A DNA stretch of 64,000 nucleotides. Origin: Pseudomonadota bacterium (GTDB lineage: Bacteria > Desulfobacterota > Desulfovibrionia > Desulfovibrionales > Desulfovibrionaceae). The stretch lies in contig JAEWPX010000048.1 of NCBI GenBank assembly GCA_023399375.1, positions 50,183-114,182 on the forward strand, given 5' to 3'. Below, piece after piece: positions 1 to 8,811 of this stretch; the first letter of the stretch is position 1, and each line of letters begins with the position of its first letter. Both the position numbers and the translations under genes were made by a program. Under the pieces are notes generated by a model. That model had not been told where the DNA came from. It did no database searches and was given only the letters and a program-made list of their open reading frames with translations.

Positions 1-1290
1 ACCTACGTCCTCGACGAGCCGAGCATCGGCCTGCACCCCCGCGACAACGACCGGCTCCTCGGCACGTTGCGCCAGTTGCAGGGCCGGGGCAACACCGTGC
101 TCGTGGTGGAGCACGACGAAGCCACCATCCGACACGCGGACCACGTGGTCGAGCTCGGCCCGGGTTCGGGACGCCTCGGCGGCGAGATCGTCTACCAGGG
201 CGACGTGGCCGGCATGCTCGCGGACAAGAAGTCGCTGACCGGCAAATACCTGCGCGGTGACGCCGCCTCGCCCATCCCGGAAACGCGCCGGCGGTCGGAA
301 AAGTCCCTGGTGCTGCACGGCGTGACCACCAACAACCTCAAAAACATCGATGCGGAAATTCCGCTGGGGTGCCTGGTCTGCGTCACGGGCGTGTCGGGTT
401 CGGGCAAGAGCTCGCTGGTCATGGACACGCTCTACAAGCACCTCGCCCTGGCCAAGGGCCTCAAGGTGGACGCGCCGGGCATGATCGCGGGCATCGAGGG
501 AGCGGAGCTCGTCGAAAAGATCGTGAGCATCGACCAGACGCCCATCGGGCGCACGCCGCGCTCCAATCCGGCCACCTACACCAAGGTGTTCGACGAAATC
601 CGCGAGATTTTCGCCACCACGCCAGACGCCAAGCGGCGCGGCTTCAAGCCCGGCCGTTTCAGCTTCAACGTCAAGGGCGGGCGCTGCGAAGCCTGCGGCG
701 GCGACGGCCAGATCCGCGTGGAGATGCACTTCCTGCCGGACATCTTCGTCACCTGCGAGGTCTGCGGCGGGCTGCGCTACAACCGCGAGACCCTGGACGT
801 GCGCTACAAGGGGCTGACCATCGCCGAGGTGCTGGACCTGACCGTGCGCCAGGCCAGAGGCTTTTTCGAGAACTATCCGGTGCTCGACCGCAGGCTCGCG
901 GTGCTCGAGGAAGTGGGGCTCGAATACCTGCACCTGGGCCAGCCGGCGACGACCCTTTCCGGCGGCGAGGCCCAGCGCATCAAGATCTCGCGCGAGCTCG
1001 GCAAGCGCAGCCTGCCCGGCGCGCTCTACATCCTGGACGAGCCGACCACGGGGCTGCACATGCAGGAGGTGGGCAAGCTCATCACCGTGCTGCACAAGCT
1101 CGTGGACAAGGGCGCGAGCGTGGTGGTCATCGAGCACAACACCGACGTGGTCGCGGCCTCGGACTACGTGATCGACCTCGGCCCCGGCGGCGGCGAGGCC
1201 GGCGGGCACATCGTCGCCAAGGGCACGCCCGAGGAGCTCAAGGCCAATCCCGATTCCGTCACGGGCCGCTTTCTCACCCTGCTCAAATAA
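1..1290 (+). CDS. uvrA: UvrA excinuclease ABC subunit A, 3' part (partial)
   Basis: ATPase and damage-recognition subunit of UvrABC nucleotide excision repair, in the cytoplasm. The reading frame is open from the first base, so the 5' half lies outside the window; the 429 residues seen are the C-terminal part of a protein usually near 940 aa. The first codons encode the Walker B and D-loop of the first ABC half (VLDEPSIGLHPRD). The second half follows with Walker A GVSGSGKSS near residue 132, a zinc module of two CxxC pairs (CEAC and CEVC) near residues 230-258, the signature LSGGEAQRIKISREL and Walker B LYILDEPTTGLH. It ends with a normal TAA. The family assignment is secure because motif order and spacing are those of UvrA. 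Confidence 0.97.
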   Translation, partial: TYVLDEPSIGLHPRDNDRLLGTLRQLQGRGNTVLVVEHDEATIRHADHVVELGPGSGRLGGEIVYQGDVAGMLADKKSLTGKYLRGDAASPIPETRRRSEKSLVLHGVTTNNLKNIDAEIPLGCLVCVTGVSGSGKSSLVMDTLYKHLALAKGLKVDAPGMIAGIEGAELVEKIVSIDQTPIGRTPRSNPATYTKVFDEIREIFATTPDAKRRGFKPGRFSFNVKGGRCEACGGDGQIRVEMHFLPDIFVTCEVCGGLRYNRETLDVRYKGLTIAEVLDLTVRQARGFFENYPVLDRRLAVLEEVGLEYLHLGQPATTLSGGEAQRIKISRELGKRSLPGALYILDEPTTGLHMQEVGKLITVLHKLVDKGASVVVIEHNTDVVAASDYVIDLGPGGGEAGGHIVAKGTPEELKANPDSVTGRFLTLLK

Positions 1291-1340
1291 CGCTCCCAGC
1301 CCCTGCGCCACTGCCCGGACGCAGTCCTTCTCCCCCATTG

Positions 1341-1382
1341 AGGAGGTCCAGGAGGGGGCACCCCCTCCTGGCCGCCGGAGGC
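1341..1382 (-). repeat. 3'-UTR hairpin element, copy 1
   Basis: Read on the minus strand, the GCCTCCGGCGGCC box begins 36 nt after the stop of the gene ending at 1419. An AGGAGGGG / CCCCTCCT stem with a short GTGC loop and a GGACCTCCT box follow. It lies between the convergent ends of uvrA and the ferredoxin gene. A purine-rich tract separates it from the stop codon. Confidence 0.8.
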
Positions 1383-1418
1383 ACTCTTCCTTCCCTCCCC
1401 TCACTCCCCTCATCCACT

Positions 1419-2222
1419 CTACAAAAATATCTCCGATTCGCGCCGTTCGCGGCAGTTGGCGGCGAGGCGCTGCGCCACCGCGAGCAGGGCCGGATGGGTC
1501 ATGCGGCGCGCATGCGTGGGACAGGCCTTGACGCAGGCGCAGCAGCGGATGCAGGCGGAGGCGTCCGTGGTCACGACACCTTCCTCATCCAGGCGCACGG
1601 CCGCAACGGGGCAGAGATCCGTGCACAGGCCGCAGCCCTGGCAAAGCGCCGCATCGACCTGCGGCGAAACCCCGCCCGAAAGCCCGGCTTCGCGGTAGGG
1701 GCGATCGCCGGGAACGGCAAGGGGAGGACAGGCCGCCAGATCGGCCAGCCCCGCCAGTTTGGCCGCCACGGCCAGGCCGAATTCCCGCGCCGCGCGCAGG
1801 TCGTCGGCGTCCGGCCGGCCCGGGGCGATGGGCGTCGCCGCGGCGTTGAAGGAATGCTCGCCGATAAAGGCCCCGGCCGCCACCGGGACGAATCCGCGCT
1901 CCCTGGCCAGGTCGGACAGTTCGAGCAGCGCGTCTTCATAGGCCCTGTTGCCGTAGGCCACGACCAGGACCGCGGGGCCGCCCGCGCCCGTGACGCACCG
2001 CAGGCGGTCGACGGCCACGGCCGGCAGCCGGCCGGCGTAGACCGGCGCGGCGAGGACGGCCACGACGTCCCCGGGGATCGTCGCCGGCGCGACGCCGCCC
2101 GGTCCCGTCAGGTCGCAGACGTCGCCGCAGGGCAGGCCCAGGCCCGCGGCCACGGCCGAGACGATCCTGCGCGTCGTGCCTGTCGGCGAAAAAAAGACCA
2201 GTCGCGACGAAGCTTCCCGCAT
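1419..2222 (-). CDS. EFR1-like flavodoxin/2x[4Fe-4S] ferredoxin fusion
   Basis: A 267-aa cytoplasmic electron-transfer protein. Residues 8-160 look like a flavodoxin domain, with an FMN phosphate-loop SPTGTT at 12-17. Residues 190-240 hold two bacterial ferredoxin motifs: C194-x2-C197-x2-C200-x3-C204-P and C224-x2-C227-x2-C230-x3-C234-P. This domain order is that of the EFR1 family. The partner enzyme cannot be told from the sequence, and the neighbours (uvrA, chemoreceptors) give no pathway. The gene is convergent with uvrA and its 3' flank carries repeat copy 1. Confidence 0.85.
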   Translation of the reverse strand: MREASSRLVFFSPTGTTRRIVSAVAAGLGLPCGDVCDLTGPGGVAPATIPGDVVAVLAAPVYAGRLPAVAVDRLRCVTGAGGPAVLVVAYGNRAYEDALLELSDLARERGFVPVAAGAFIGEHSFNAAATPIAPGRPDADDLRAAREFGLAVAAKLAGLADLAACPPLAVPGDRPYREAGLSGGVSPQVDAALCQGCGLCTDLCPVAAVRLDEEGVVTTDASACIRCCACVKACPTHARRMTHPALLAVAQRLAANCRERRESEIFL

Positions 2223-2265
2223 CGCGTCATCTCCCCGGGCAAGGCCGAAACGCCCGCCCTTCCGG

Positions 2266-2427
2266 TTACAGATCGTCGTCGCGGTCGTCCTTGCCGGTCA
2301 TCCATTTGTCGATGGGATTGTCCCGGCCGGGGTGGCGATCCTTGTAGTTCTTGGCCCGCCGGTTGAAGTAGGCCAGGATGACGAAGCCGAAAACGATCAG
2401 GACGAGCAGAAACATCCCGTTGCTCAT
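2266..2427 (-). CDS. small membrane protein (53 aa), function unknown
   Basis: A 53-aa protein with one hydrophobic segment (residues 5-20, FLLVLIVFGFVILAYF) followed by a strongly charged tail rich in Lys, Arg and Asp and ending DDRDDDL. This start is chosen because GGAGG sits a few bases upstream, whereas longer in-frame extensions have no such site. It probably lies in the inner membrane with a cytoplasmic tail. It precedes the ferredoxin gene on the same strand with a 43-nt gap, so co-transcription is possible. I do not recognise a family. Confidence 0.6.
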   Translation of the reverse strand: MSNGMFLLVLIVFGFVILAYFNRRAKNYKDRHPGRDNPIDKWMTGKDDRDDDL

Positions 2428-2699
2428 ACGCGCCTCCGGGCTGTGCGGTCGGAGCGAGCCGCGTTGATTGTCGCACCATGGAGCGTCCGACGCCGTGGCG
2501 GCTTCGGACCTTGCAAAACCGTCATCCGTATTTTTCTCGATACGCCGCCCCCGCCGCCTTGTACAGTCCCCGCCGCCGCATCGCCGCGTCGCCGTTGCCG
2601 ACCCGACACACATGCCCCGTACAGTCGCATCCTCGAACGGCGGGGGGACCGGAAAAGCATCCCCCCCCTCCCGGCGCAACATCTTCCCTGGAGCCTCCC

Positions 2700-5039
2700 A
2701 TGCGCAGTATCGGCATCAGCGGCGTCCTGACCCTGGCGGTCAGCGCCACGGTCCTGGCCGGCATCCTGGCCCTGCTTTTCTACGTCTCGCAAACCACCAC
2801 CTCGCTGGCCGAGGCCATGGCCGAGCAGGCCATGCGGCAGCTGGCCGACGCCGCCTCCGATTCCCTGGACCTCCGCGCGGCCGAGGCCATGGAGTTGGCC
2901 GCCGCCCTGGCCAGGCGTCCCGGCATCCGCGACGCCTTCGAAGGCAATCCGGCCATCGCCGGGACGGTCATCAACGAAACGCTCGGCAGCTACAAGGCCG
3001 TCTTTTCCATCCTGGTCCTCGACGCCTCGGGCAGGCTGTTGGCCGGGCGCAACGCGAAAGGCCAGGACTACGAGCAGGGCATGTCCTACGCCGATCGTTC
3101 CTACGTGGCGGCCTACCAGTCCGGCGCAGGCGCGTCCGTCACGCCCTCGGTCTACAAGTCCAAGCACGGCGGGGGACTCATCATGTCCGCGTCGAGCCCG
3201 GTTTCCGGCCCGGACGGGAAGCTCCTCGGCGGCGTGGTCGTCAACATGGACATCGCCCCCATCGCCGCCGATCTCGTCGACCACCTGCGTATCGGCGAAA
3301 AGGGCTATGGCTTCGTGGTGGACGCCTCGGGCACGGTGGTCGCCCACGGCGGGGACGCAGGGCTGGTCGGCCAGGACGTGTCCGGGCTCGAGTTCATCCG
3401 CAAGCTCATGGAAATCCGAACGGGCATGTTCGACTACCTCTGGAAGGGCGAGGAAAAGGCCATGGCCACGGTCCGCTCCGCCAAGACGGGCTGGTATACG
3501 GGCATAACCGCGGCCAAGACCGACCTCACGGCCGTGGCCCGCAGCCAGCGCTTCGTCCTTCTTGGCGTGGGCCTGGCCGTGGCGGCGCTTTGCACCTGCG
3601 TCATCGCCCTCGTCACGCGCCGGCTCGTGCTGCGTCCCCTTGCCGCGCTTGCGGCCTACAGCGACAGCATCGCCTCCGGCGCGTACGGCGCGACGCTTTC
3701 CGGCGGCTTCCGCTTCGAGATGGCGACGTTGGCCGAGCACCTGCGCAGGATGGTCGCCCAGCTCAAGGAGCGCCTGGGCTTTGCCAAGGGGCTGCTCGAC
3801 GCCATGCCCCTGGCCTGCGTGGTCGCGGGCCCAGGCGGCAACATCCGCTTCCTCAACCAGCCCGTGCTCGACTTCCTGGAAGCCGACGGCAAGCCCGGGG
3901 ACTACCTCGGCCAGCCGGCGGGCGTCTTTTTCTACGGCGACCCGAACCGCGCGACCATCACCACGCGCGCCATGCAGGAAGGCAGGGCCCTCACCGGCAT
4001 CCAGACCGAGGTGGCCACGCGCAAGGGCAACAGGGCCTTTACGCAGATCGACGCCGCGCCGCTTTACGATCTCGACGGCGTCTGCCTCGGCGGCTTCGCC
4101 ATGTTCACCGACCTGTCGCAGCTGCGCCGCCAGCAGGAGCAGATCGCGGCGCAAAACGACCTGATCGCGCACGCCGCCGCCGAGGCCGCCGCCGTGGCCG
4201 AACGCATGGCTTCGGCCTCCCAGGAACTCTCCGCCCAGATCGAACAGTCGAGCCAGGGGGCCATGGACCAGAGCGACCGGGTGCGGGGCACGGCCACGGC
4301 CGTGGAGCAGATCAACGCCACCATCCTGGAAGTGGCCAGAAACGCCGCCGACACGGCCGCAAGCGCGCACGAAGCCCAGGAAATGGCGCGCAAGGGCGCT
4401 TCGCTGGCCGAGGCCGTGGTCACGGCCGTGGACACCGTGCGCGGCCGGGCCGTCGGGCTCAAGGCAACCATGTCCGGGCTCGGCGACCGCGCCCAGGGCA
4501 TCGGCGCGGTCATGAACGTGATTTCCGACATCGCGGACCAGACCAACCTGCTGGCCCTAAACGCGGCTATCGAGGCGGCCCGGGCCGGCGAGGCCGGGCG
4601 CGGCTTCGCCGTGGTCGCCGACGAGGTGCGAAAGCTCGCCGAAAAGACCATGGCCGCGACCAAGGAAGTGGGCGCGGCCATCGCCGGCATCCAGCACGGC
4701 ACGGCCGAAACCGTGGTCATGGTGGACGGGGCCGTGGCCAGCGTCGAGGAGGCCACGGCCCTGGCCAAATCCTCGGGCTCGGCCCTGGCCGACATCGTTG
4801 CCGTGGTGACCACGGCAGGGGACCAGGTCCGGGCCATCGCCACGGCCGCCGAGGAACAGTCGGCCTCCGTGGAGGAGATCAGCCTGTCCGTCGCGGCCAT
4901 CAACCGCATCGCCTCGGAAACCGCGGACGCGATGCTCCAGTCGGCCACGGCCGTGACCGAACTGGCCGACCAGGCGCAGGGCCTGTCCGGCCTGGTCGCG
5001 GACATCCGTGGCAACGGCCGGGCCGCCCTGCCGGCATAA
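2700..5039 (+). CDS. methyl-accepting chemotaxis protein, paralog 1 of 4
   Basis: A 779-aa transmembrane chemoreceptor. TM1 lies at about residues 7-29, a dCache-type periplasmic sensor at about 32-280, TM2 at 283-305, a HAMP-like linker to about 355, a PAS domain at about 360-480 (FAKGLLDAMPLACVVAGP) and the MCP signalling coiled coil from about 500. The conserved hairpin tip DQTNLLALNAAIEAARAGE lies near residue 615 and is followed by GRGFAVVADEVRKLAEKT, the CheA/CheW contact region. There is no CheR-binding NWETF-type pentapeptide at the C-terminus. The start at 2700 is preceded by GGAG. It is the first of four same-strand paralogs and differs from the others mainly in the sensor region. 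The ligand cannot be told. Confidence 0.93.
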   Translation: MRSIGISGVLTLAVSATVLAGILALLFYVSQTTTSLAEAMAEQAMRQLADAASDSLDLRAAEAMELAAALARRPGIRDAFEGNPAIAGTVINETLGSYKAVFSILVLDASGRLLAGRNAKGQDYEQGMSYADRSYVAAYQSGAGASVTPSVYKSKHGGGLIMSASSPVSGPDGKLLGGVVVNMDIAPIAADLVDHLRIGEKGYGFVVDASGTVVAHGGDAGLVGQDVSGLEFIRKLMEIRTGMFDYLWKGEEKAMATVRSAKTGWYTGITAAKTDLTAVARSQRFVLLGVGLAVAALCTCVIALVTRRLVLRPLAALAAYSDSIASGAYGATLSGGFRFEMATLAEHLRRMVAQLKERLGFAKGLLDAMPLACVVAGPGGNIRFLNQPVLDFLEADGKPGDYLGQPAGVFFYGDPNRATITTRAMQEGRALTGIQTEVATRKGNRAFTQIDAAPLYDLDGVCLGGFAMFTDLSQLRRQQEQIAAQNDLIAHAAAEAAAVAERMASASQELSAQIEQSSQGAMDQSDRVRGTATAVEQINATILEVARNAADTAASAHEAQEMARKGASLAEAVVTAVDTVRGRAVGLKATMSGLGDRAQGIGAVMNVISDIADQTNLLALNAAIEAARAGEAGRGFAVVADEVRKLAEKTMAATKEVGAAIAGIQHGTAETVVMVDGAVASVEEATALAKSSGSALADIVAVVTTAGDQVRAIATAAEEQSASVEEISLSVAAINRIASETADAMLQSATAVTELADQAQGLSGLVADIRGNGRAALPA

Positions 5040-5377
5040 CACCCGCTCCTTCGCGCCGCCCCGGTCGCCGGGGCGGCGCATCCATGCCCCTGCCGTCGCC
5101 ACGGCACAGCGCAAAACCAAATCCGATAATCTGGTATTTCTTTGAGACCGATAACAATCGAAAAAAAGGACTGGAAAAGAAGACCGGAGTCTCTTAAAAA
5201 GGATCGATTTGACTCTCGGGGACTGTCTAATACAGAGCACACAATGCTCTATATCTAGTCGTATATCTTCTCGAAGTGCGTTCTCCTTCCAGAGCAGCGG
5301 CGGCCCGAGCGTCGGCAATATCACGTTTTCAGGATACGCGGCGTACACAAGCGCGCCGCTCATGAGGGAGAACCGCC
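5040..5377. other. intergenic region between chemoreceptors 1 and 2
   Basis: This 338-bp gap holds the hairpin at 5053-5079, then an unusually AT-rich stretch (about 5105-5275) within very GC-rich DNA. The stretch carries two CCGATAA strings (5122-5128 and 5147-5153) resembling a sigma-28 -10 element, and a small inverted repeat AGAGCA-CACAA-TGCTCT at about 5234-5250. No convincing ORF is seen. It is probably the promoter region of the next receptor. Confidence 0.45.
5053..5079 (+). terminator. GC-rich hairpin after chemoreceptor 1
   Basis: Perfect 12-bp arms (GCGCCGCCCCGG and its complement) close a 3-nt TCG loop 13 nt after the stop codon. No T-run follows, so it is either an atypical terminator or a 3'-end protecting structure. 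Confidence 0.55.
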
Positions 5378-7708
5378 ATGCGCAAGATGGGCATCAACGC
5401 CGTCCTGACCCTTACCGTCCTCGTTTCGCTTTTTTGCGGCATCGCCGCGCTGATCGTTTACACGACCACGTCCACCTTCACCATTTCCACCACGCTCCAG
5501 GAACAGGCCCTGACGCAGACGGCCAAGAACACGGCCAACGTGTTGGAACTGTACCTCGAAAACGCCAAGGATGAAGCAGAGAACCTGGCCAACCTGCGCG
5601 TCGCCCAAGAAGCCCTGTCCGGCGACGCCGCGCGCGCCCAGGCCATGCTCAACAAATACGTGGCCAATTCCAACAACCTCACCTCGGCCATGCTCATCGG
5701 CCGCGACGGCAAGCCCGTGGCCGGCGCGACCAAATCCGGGGATCCCCTGGCCGAAAGCTACGCCGACCGCGACTATTTCAAGGCCATCATGAGCGGCAAG
5801 CAGGAGTACACCACCAAAACGATCCTCAAAGGGAAGACCACGGGCACGCTGCTCTTCGTGGTCGCCCACGCCGTGGCGGACGACACGGGCAAGCTCATCG
5901 GCCTAGCCGTCGTGTGCCCCGCCTGGGAACACTTCACCAAGAAGTTCATCGACCCCGTCCGCTTCGGCAAGACCGGCTACGGCTTCATGCTGGACGCGGA
6001 CGGACGCGTCATCGCCCATGCCATGGACAAATCCATGCTGCTGACCCGCCCCGCGGACGCCAGCATTTCCAACCGGGCCCTGGCGCTCAAAAACGGCATC
6101 CTGGATTACCTGTTCAACGGCGAGAAGAAATACATGGCCCTGGCCGAAGTGCCGCAAACGGGCTGGCTCGTGTGCATGACCGCCGCGGAATCGGAAATGA
6201 CCGGGCTTGCCGACGGGCAGCGCAACGTGCTCATCCTCCTCGGCGCCGCGGTGCTGGCAGTGGTCGCCGGCCTGATCGTGGTCTTTAACCGGGTGGTGGT
6301 CATCAGGCCGCTCGGCGCCATCATGGACTTCGCCGGGAAAGTCGCCGCCGGCGACCTCAAGGCCACGCTTTCCGGAAAATTCCGCTTCGAGCTGGCCGCG
6401 CTGGCCCAGGACCTTGGCGCGATGGTCGCGGAGCTCAAAAACAAGCTCGGCTTCGCCCAGGGCGTCATGAACGGCATCCCCACGCCCTGCGGCATCGTCG
6501 GCCCGGACTGCAACATGGTCTGGGCCAACGCGGAGATCTGCCGGCTCCTGGAAAAACCTGGCGCGCCGGAAAGCTACGCCGGCCAGCGCTCGGGGCTTTT
6601 CTACCTCAACGACGCGGGCAAGGAGACCTGCTCAGACCGGGCCATCCGGGAAGGTCGCCGGGGTCACAGCGAGAACGACTACGTCACGCCGTCCGGGAAG
6701 AAACTGCACATCCAGATCGTAAGCACCCCGTTTTACGATATGGACGGCCGGATGCTCGGCTCCATCTCCTTCTGGGACGACCGCACGGAACTCCACGAGC
6801 AGCAGAAGCGCATCGAGCGCCAGAACGCGCTCATGGCGGACGCGGCGGCCAAGGCCGCAGCCGTTTCCGACCGCATGGCCTCGGCTTCCCAGGAGCTCTC
6901 CGCCCAGATCGAACAGGGCAACCAAGGGGCCCAGGAACAAAACCACCGCGTCCAGGACACGGTCACGGCCGTGGAAGAAATGAACGCCACCATCCTCGAA
7001 GTGGCGCGCAACGCCGGCGACACCGCCCGGGGCGCGCAGGAGGCCGGGGACAGGGCCCGCGAAGGGGCCGACGTCGTCGTCAAGGTGGTGGCGGCCGTAG
7101 GCGGCGTGCGCGACGCCTCGGGCAAGCTCAAGGACAACATGCGCGACCTGGGGCAGCAGGCCCGGGGCATCGGCGCGGTGCTCGGGGTCATCTCCGACAT
7201 CGCCGACCAGACCAACCTGCTCGCCTTAAACGCCGCCATCGAGGCGGCGCGCGCCGGCGAGGCCGGACGCGGCTTCGCCGTGGTCGCCGACGAGGTGCGC
7301 AAGCTCGCCGAAAAGACCATGCACGCGACCAAGGAGGTCGGCGAAGCCATTTCCGGCATCCAGCACGGCACGGCCGAAACCGAGCATATGGTGGACGCGG
7401 CCGCGGCCGCCGTGGATACGGCGACGGCCCTGGCCGAACGCGCGGGCGCGGCGCTTGCCGAGATCGTGACCGTGGTCCAGGCGGCCGGCGACCAGGTCCG
7501 CGCCATCGCCACGGCGGCCGAACAACAGTCCGCCACGTCCGAGGAGATCAACCGCTCCATCGAATCCATCAGCAGCATCGCCTCGGAAACGGCCGACGCC
7601 ATGTCCCAGTCCGCCCAGGCCGTGACCGAACTGGCCGAGCTGGCCCAAAACCTGACCGCGCTCGTGGCCGGCATCCAGAGCGGCGAACAAACCGCCCTCG
7701 GCGCGTAA
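5378..7708 (+). CDS. methyl-accepting chemotaxis protein, paralog 2 of 4
   Basis: A 776-aa receptor with the same plan as paralog 1. TM1 is at about 7-29, the dCache-type sensor at about 33-280, TM2 at about 284-305 (LILLGAAVLAVVAGLIVVF), then HAMP-like linker, PAS at about 359-480 (FAQGVMNGIPTPCGIVGPD) and the MCP signalling domain with its tip near residue 610. GGGAG precedes the ATG. The PAS domain is much closer to that of paralog 4 (both share TPCGIVGPD and ICRLLEKPGAPES) than to paralog 1, so the duplications seem to have shuffled modules. No C-terminal CheR tether is present. Confidence 0.93.
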   Translation: MRKMGINAVLTLTVLVSLFCGIAALIVYTTTSTFTISTTLQEQALTQTAKNTANVLELYLENAKDEAENLANLRVAQEALSGDAARAQAMLNKYVANSNNLTSAMLIGRDGKPVAGATKSGDPLAESYADRDYFKAIMSGKQEYTTKTILKGKTTGTLLFVVAHAVADDTGKLIGLAVVCPAWEHFTKKFIDPVRFGKTGYGFMLDADGRVIAHAMDKSMLLTRPADASISNRALALKNGILDYLFNGEKKYMALAEVPQTGWLVCMTAAESEMTGLADGQRNVLILLGAAVLAVVAGLIVVFNRVVVIRPLGAIMDFAGKVAAGDLKATLSGKFRFELAALAQDLGAMVAELKNKLGFAQGVMNGIPTPCGIVGPDCNMVWANAEICRLLEKPGAPESYAGQRSGLFYLNDAGKETCSDRAIREGRRGHSENDYVTPSGKKLHIQIVSTPFYDMDGRMLGSISFWDDRTELHEQQKRIERQNALMADAAAKAAAVSDRMASASQELSAQIEQGNQGAQEQNHRVQDTVTAVEEMNATILEVARNAGDTARGAQEAGDRAREGADVVVKVVAAVGGVRDASGKLKDNMRDLGQQARGIGAVLGVISDIADQTNLLALNAAIEAARAGEAGRGFAVVADEVRKLAEKTMHATKEVGEAISGIQHGTAETEHMVDAAAAAVDTATALAERAGAALAEIVTVVQAAGDQVRAIATAAEQQSATSEEINRSIESISSIASETADAMSQSAQAVTELAELAQNLTALVAGIQSGEQTALGA

Positions 7709-7725
7709 CAGCCTTTGCTTTTTGT

Positions 7726-7757
7726 GCCGCCCCGGCCGCAACGCCGACCGGGGCGGC
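7726..7757 (+). terminator. GC-rich hairpin after chemoreceptor 2
   Basis: The 10-bp arms GCCGCCCCGG / CCGGGGCGGC enclose a 12-nt loop 17 nt after the stop. The arm sequence is the core of the hairpin behind paralog 1, which suggests that 3' ends were copied along with the genes. No T-run follows. Confidence 0.5.
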
Positions 7758-7813
7758 GACGTCGCCACGCCTCCGCTGAGCATGCCGGGGCGTTTCCCTC
7801 CCGAGCGGCAGGC

Positions 7814-7843
7814 GCGGGGCGGCCCCGAAAAGCGCCGCCCCGC
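7814..7843. repeat. second GC-rich inverted repeat downstream of chemoreceptor 2
   Basis: The arms GCGGGGCGGC / GCCGCCCCGC close a 10-nt loop. It lies between the convergent ends of chemoreceptor 2 and the gene at 7912-8811 and could serve either. Confidence 0.45.
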
Positions 7844-7911
7844 TTCGGAGACACCCTGTTCCTTGCTTCTATTTCCGGTAGCAATACGAACGGATGAGGA
7901 ACGATTGCGGC

Positions 7912-8811
7912 CTAGGAGCCGGCGAAGTACCGCGCCACCGCCGCATAACCCGCATCCTCGCACGCCAGCGGCTTTTCACGCAGCGCCTGCGTAAGCAGCG
8001 TATCGAACATCGCTGACATCCCCTGCCCCTCCTCCAGACGCTGCTTGACCACGCATACCGTGAAGCGGTCCGGCTCGGCGCTGCATTCCAGATTCCCCGA
8101 CAGCCCCCGGAGCTTCAGGTAGAACGGGTTGCGTCGGCGCATCAGCATGGATTCCATCGGATTGGGCCCGATCATGTAGCCCAGGAGCTGGAAGTCTTCC
8201 GAGTGGTAGTGGACGTGGACGAAGTTGTTCCAACGAAAGACCGTGCCGCGCATTTCCACGGGGACGGCGTCGACGACGATGACGCCGGCGACGGTGATGC
8301 CCTCGTCCGACTGCGCTTCGGTCCTGGCGACGCCCCGGAAGACGACGTCGCGCCCCTCGGGGTGGTAATAGATTTTGTGCACCCCCGAAAGCAGCTGGTA
8401 CAGGGGATAGTTCGCCGCAACGCCGTTGTGTTCCGCGATATGCTTGCGCGCCTGGTTGTCGTAGAGACTGACGTCCAGGGCGCGCCCGCCGACGAATCTG
8501 TTCTTGTGCCGCAGGATCTCGCAGGAAAAAGCCGCGGAATATGCGCCGATGGCCGCATCGACGAGCACATGGACCGGAACCTCGAAAAACCCGGCGTAGC
8601 GTTCCAGGCGGTGCGCCGGAATGCCCGAACGGATGTCCTCGATGACGGTGTTGATGCTGCGCGGCAGGCCGCACTGGGCCCAGCGCTCGTTGGCCGAGAT
8701 ATGGTTCGGCCCCACGCGGGCGCCCCATGACAGGCCCGAGAGCTTCAGGGCCATGTAGAGCTTTTCGCCCGTGCCGCTGACGCGTACGGTTTTCGGTCTT
8801 CCCTGGGCCAT
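7912..8811 (-). CDS. unrecognised 299-aa protein with HTH-like N-terminus
   Basis: I do not recognise this protein. The start at 8811 (MAQGRPKTVRV) is chosen because CAGGA lies just upstream and the longer in-frame N-terminus is low quality. Residues 30-75 include INTVIEDIRSGIPAHRLERY followed by AGFFEVPVHVLVDAAIGAY, reminiscent of the end of an XRE-like helix-turn-helix domain, but it is not a clear match. The remaining 200 residues are a mixed alpha/beta region rich in aromatic residues and His (FRWNNFVHVHYHSEDF), with no signal peptide or membrane segment. It is the only minus-strand gene inside the chemoreceptor array and is divergent from paralog 3, so a regulator of the array is one possibility, resting on position alone. 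Confidence 0.6.
   Translation of the reverse strand: MAQGRPKTVRVSGTGEKLYMALKLSGLSWGARVGPNHISANERWAQCGLPRSINTVIEDIRSGIPAHRLERYAGFFEVPVHVLVDAAIGAYSAAFSCEILRHKNRFVGGRALDVSLYDNQARKHIAEHNGVAANYPLYQLLSGVHKIYYHPEGRDVVFRGVARTEAQSDEGITVAGVIVVDAVPVEMRGTVFRWNNFVHVHYHSEDFQLLGYMIGPNPMESMLMRRRNPFYLKLRGLSGNLECSAEPDRFTVCVVKQRLEEGQGMSAMFDTLLTQALREKPLACEDAGYAAVARYFAGS

Noticed and set aside
5209..5574. Small ORF across the chemoreceptor 1-2 spacer
   Set aside because: It runs into the next receptor in another frame, has no ribosome site, and covers what looks like promoter DNA.
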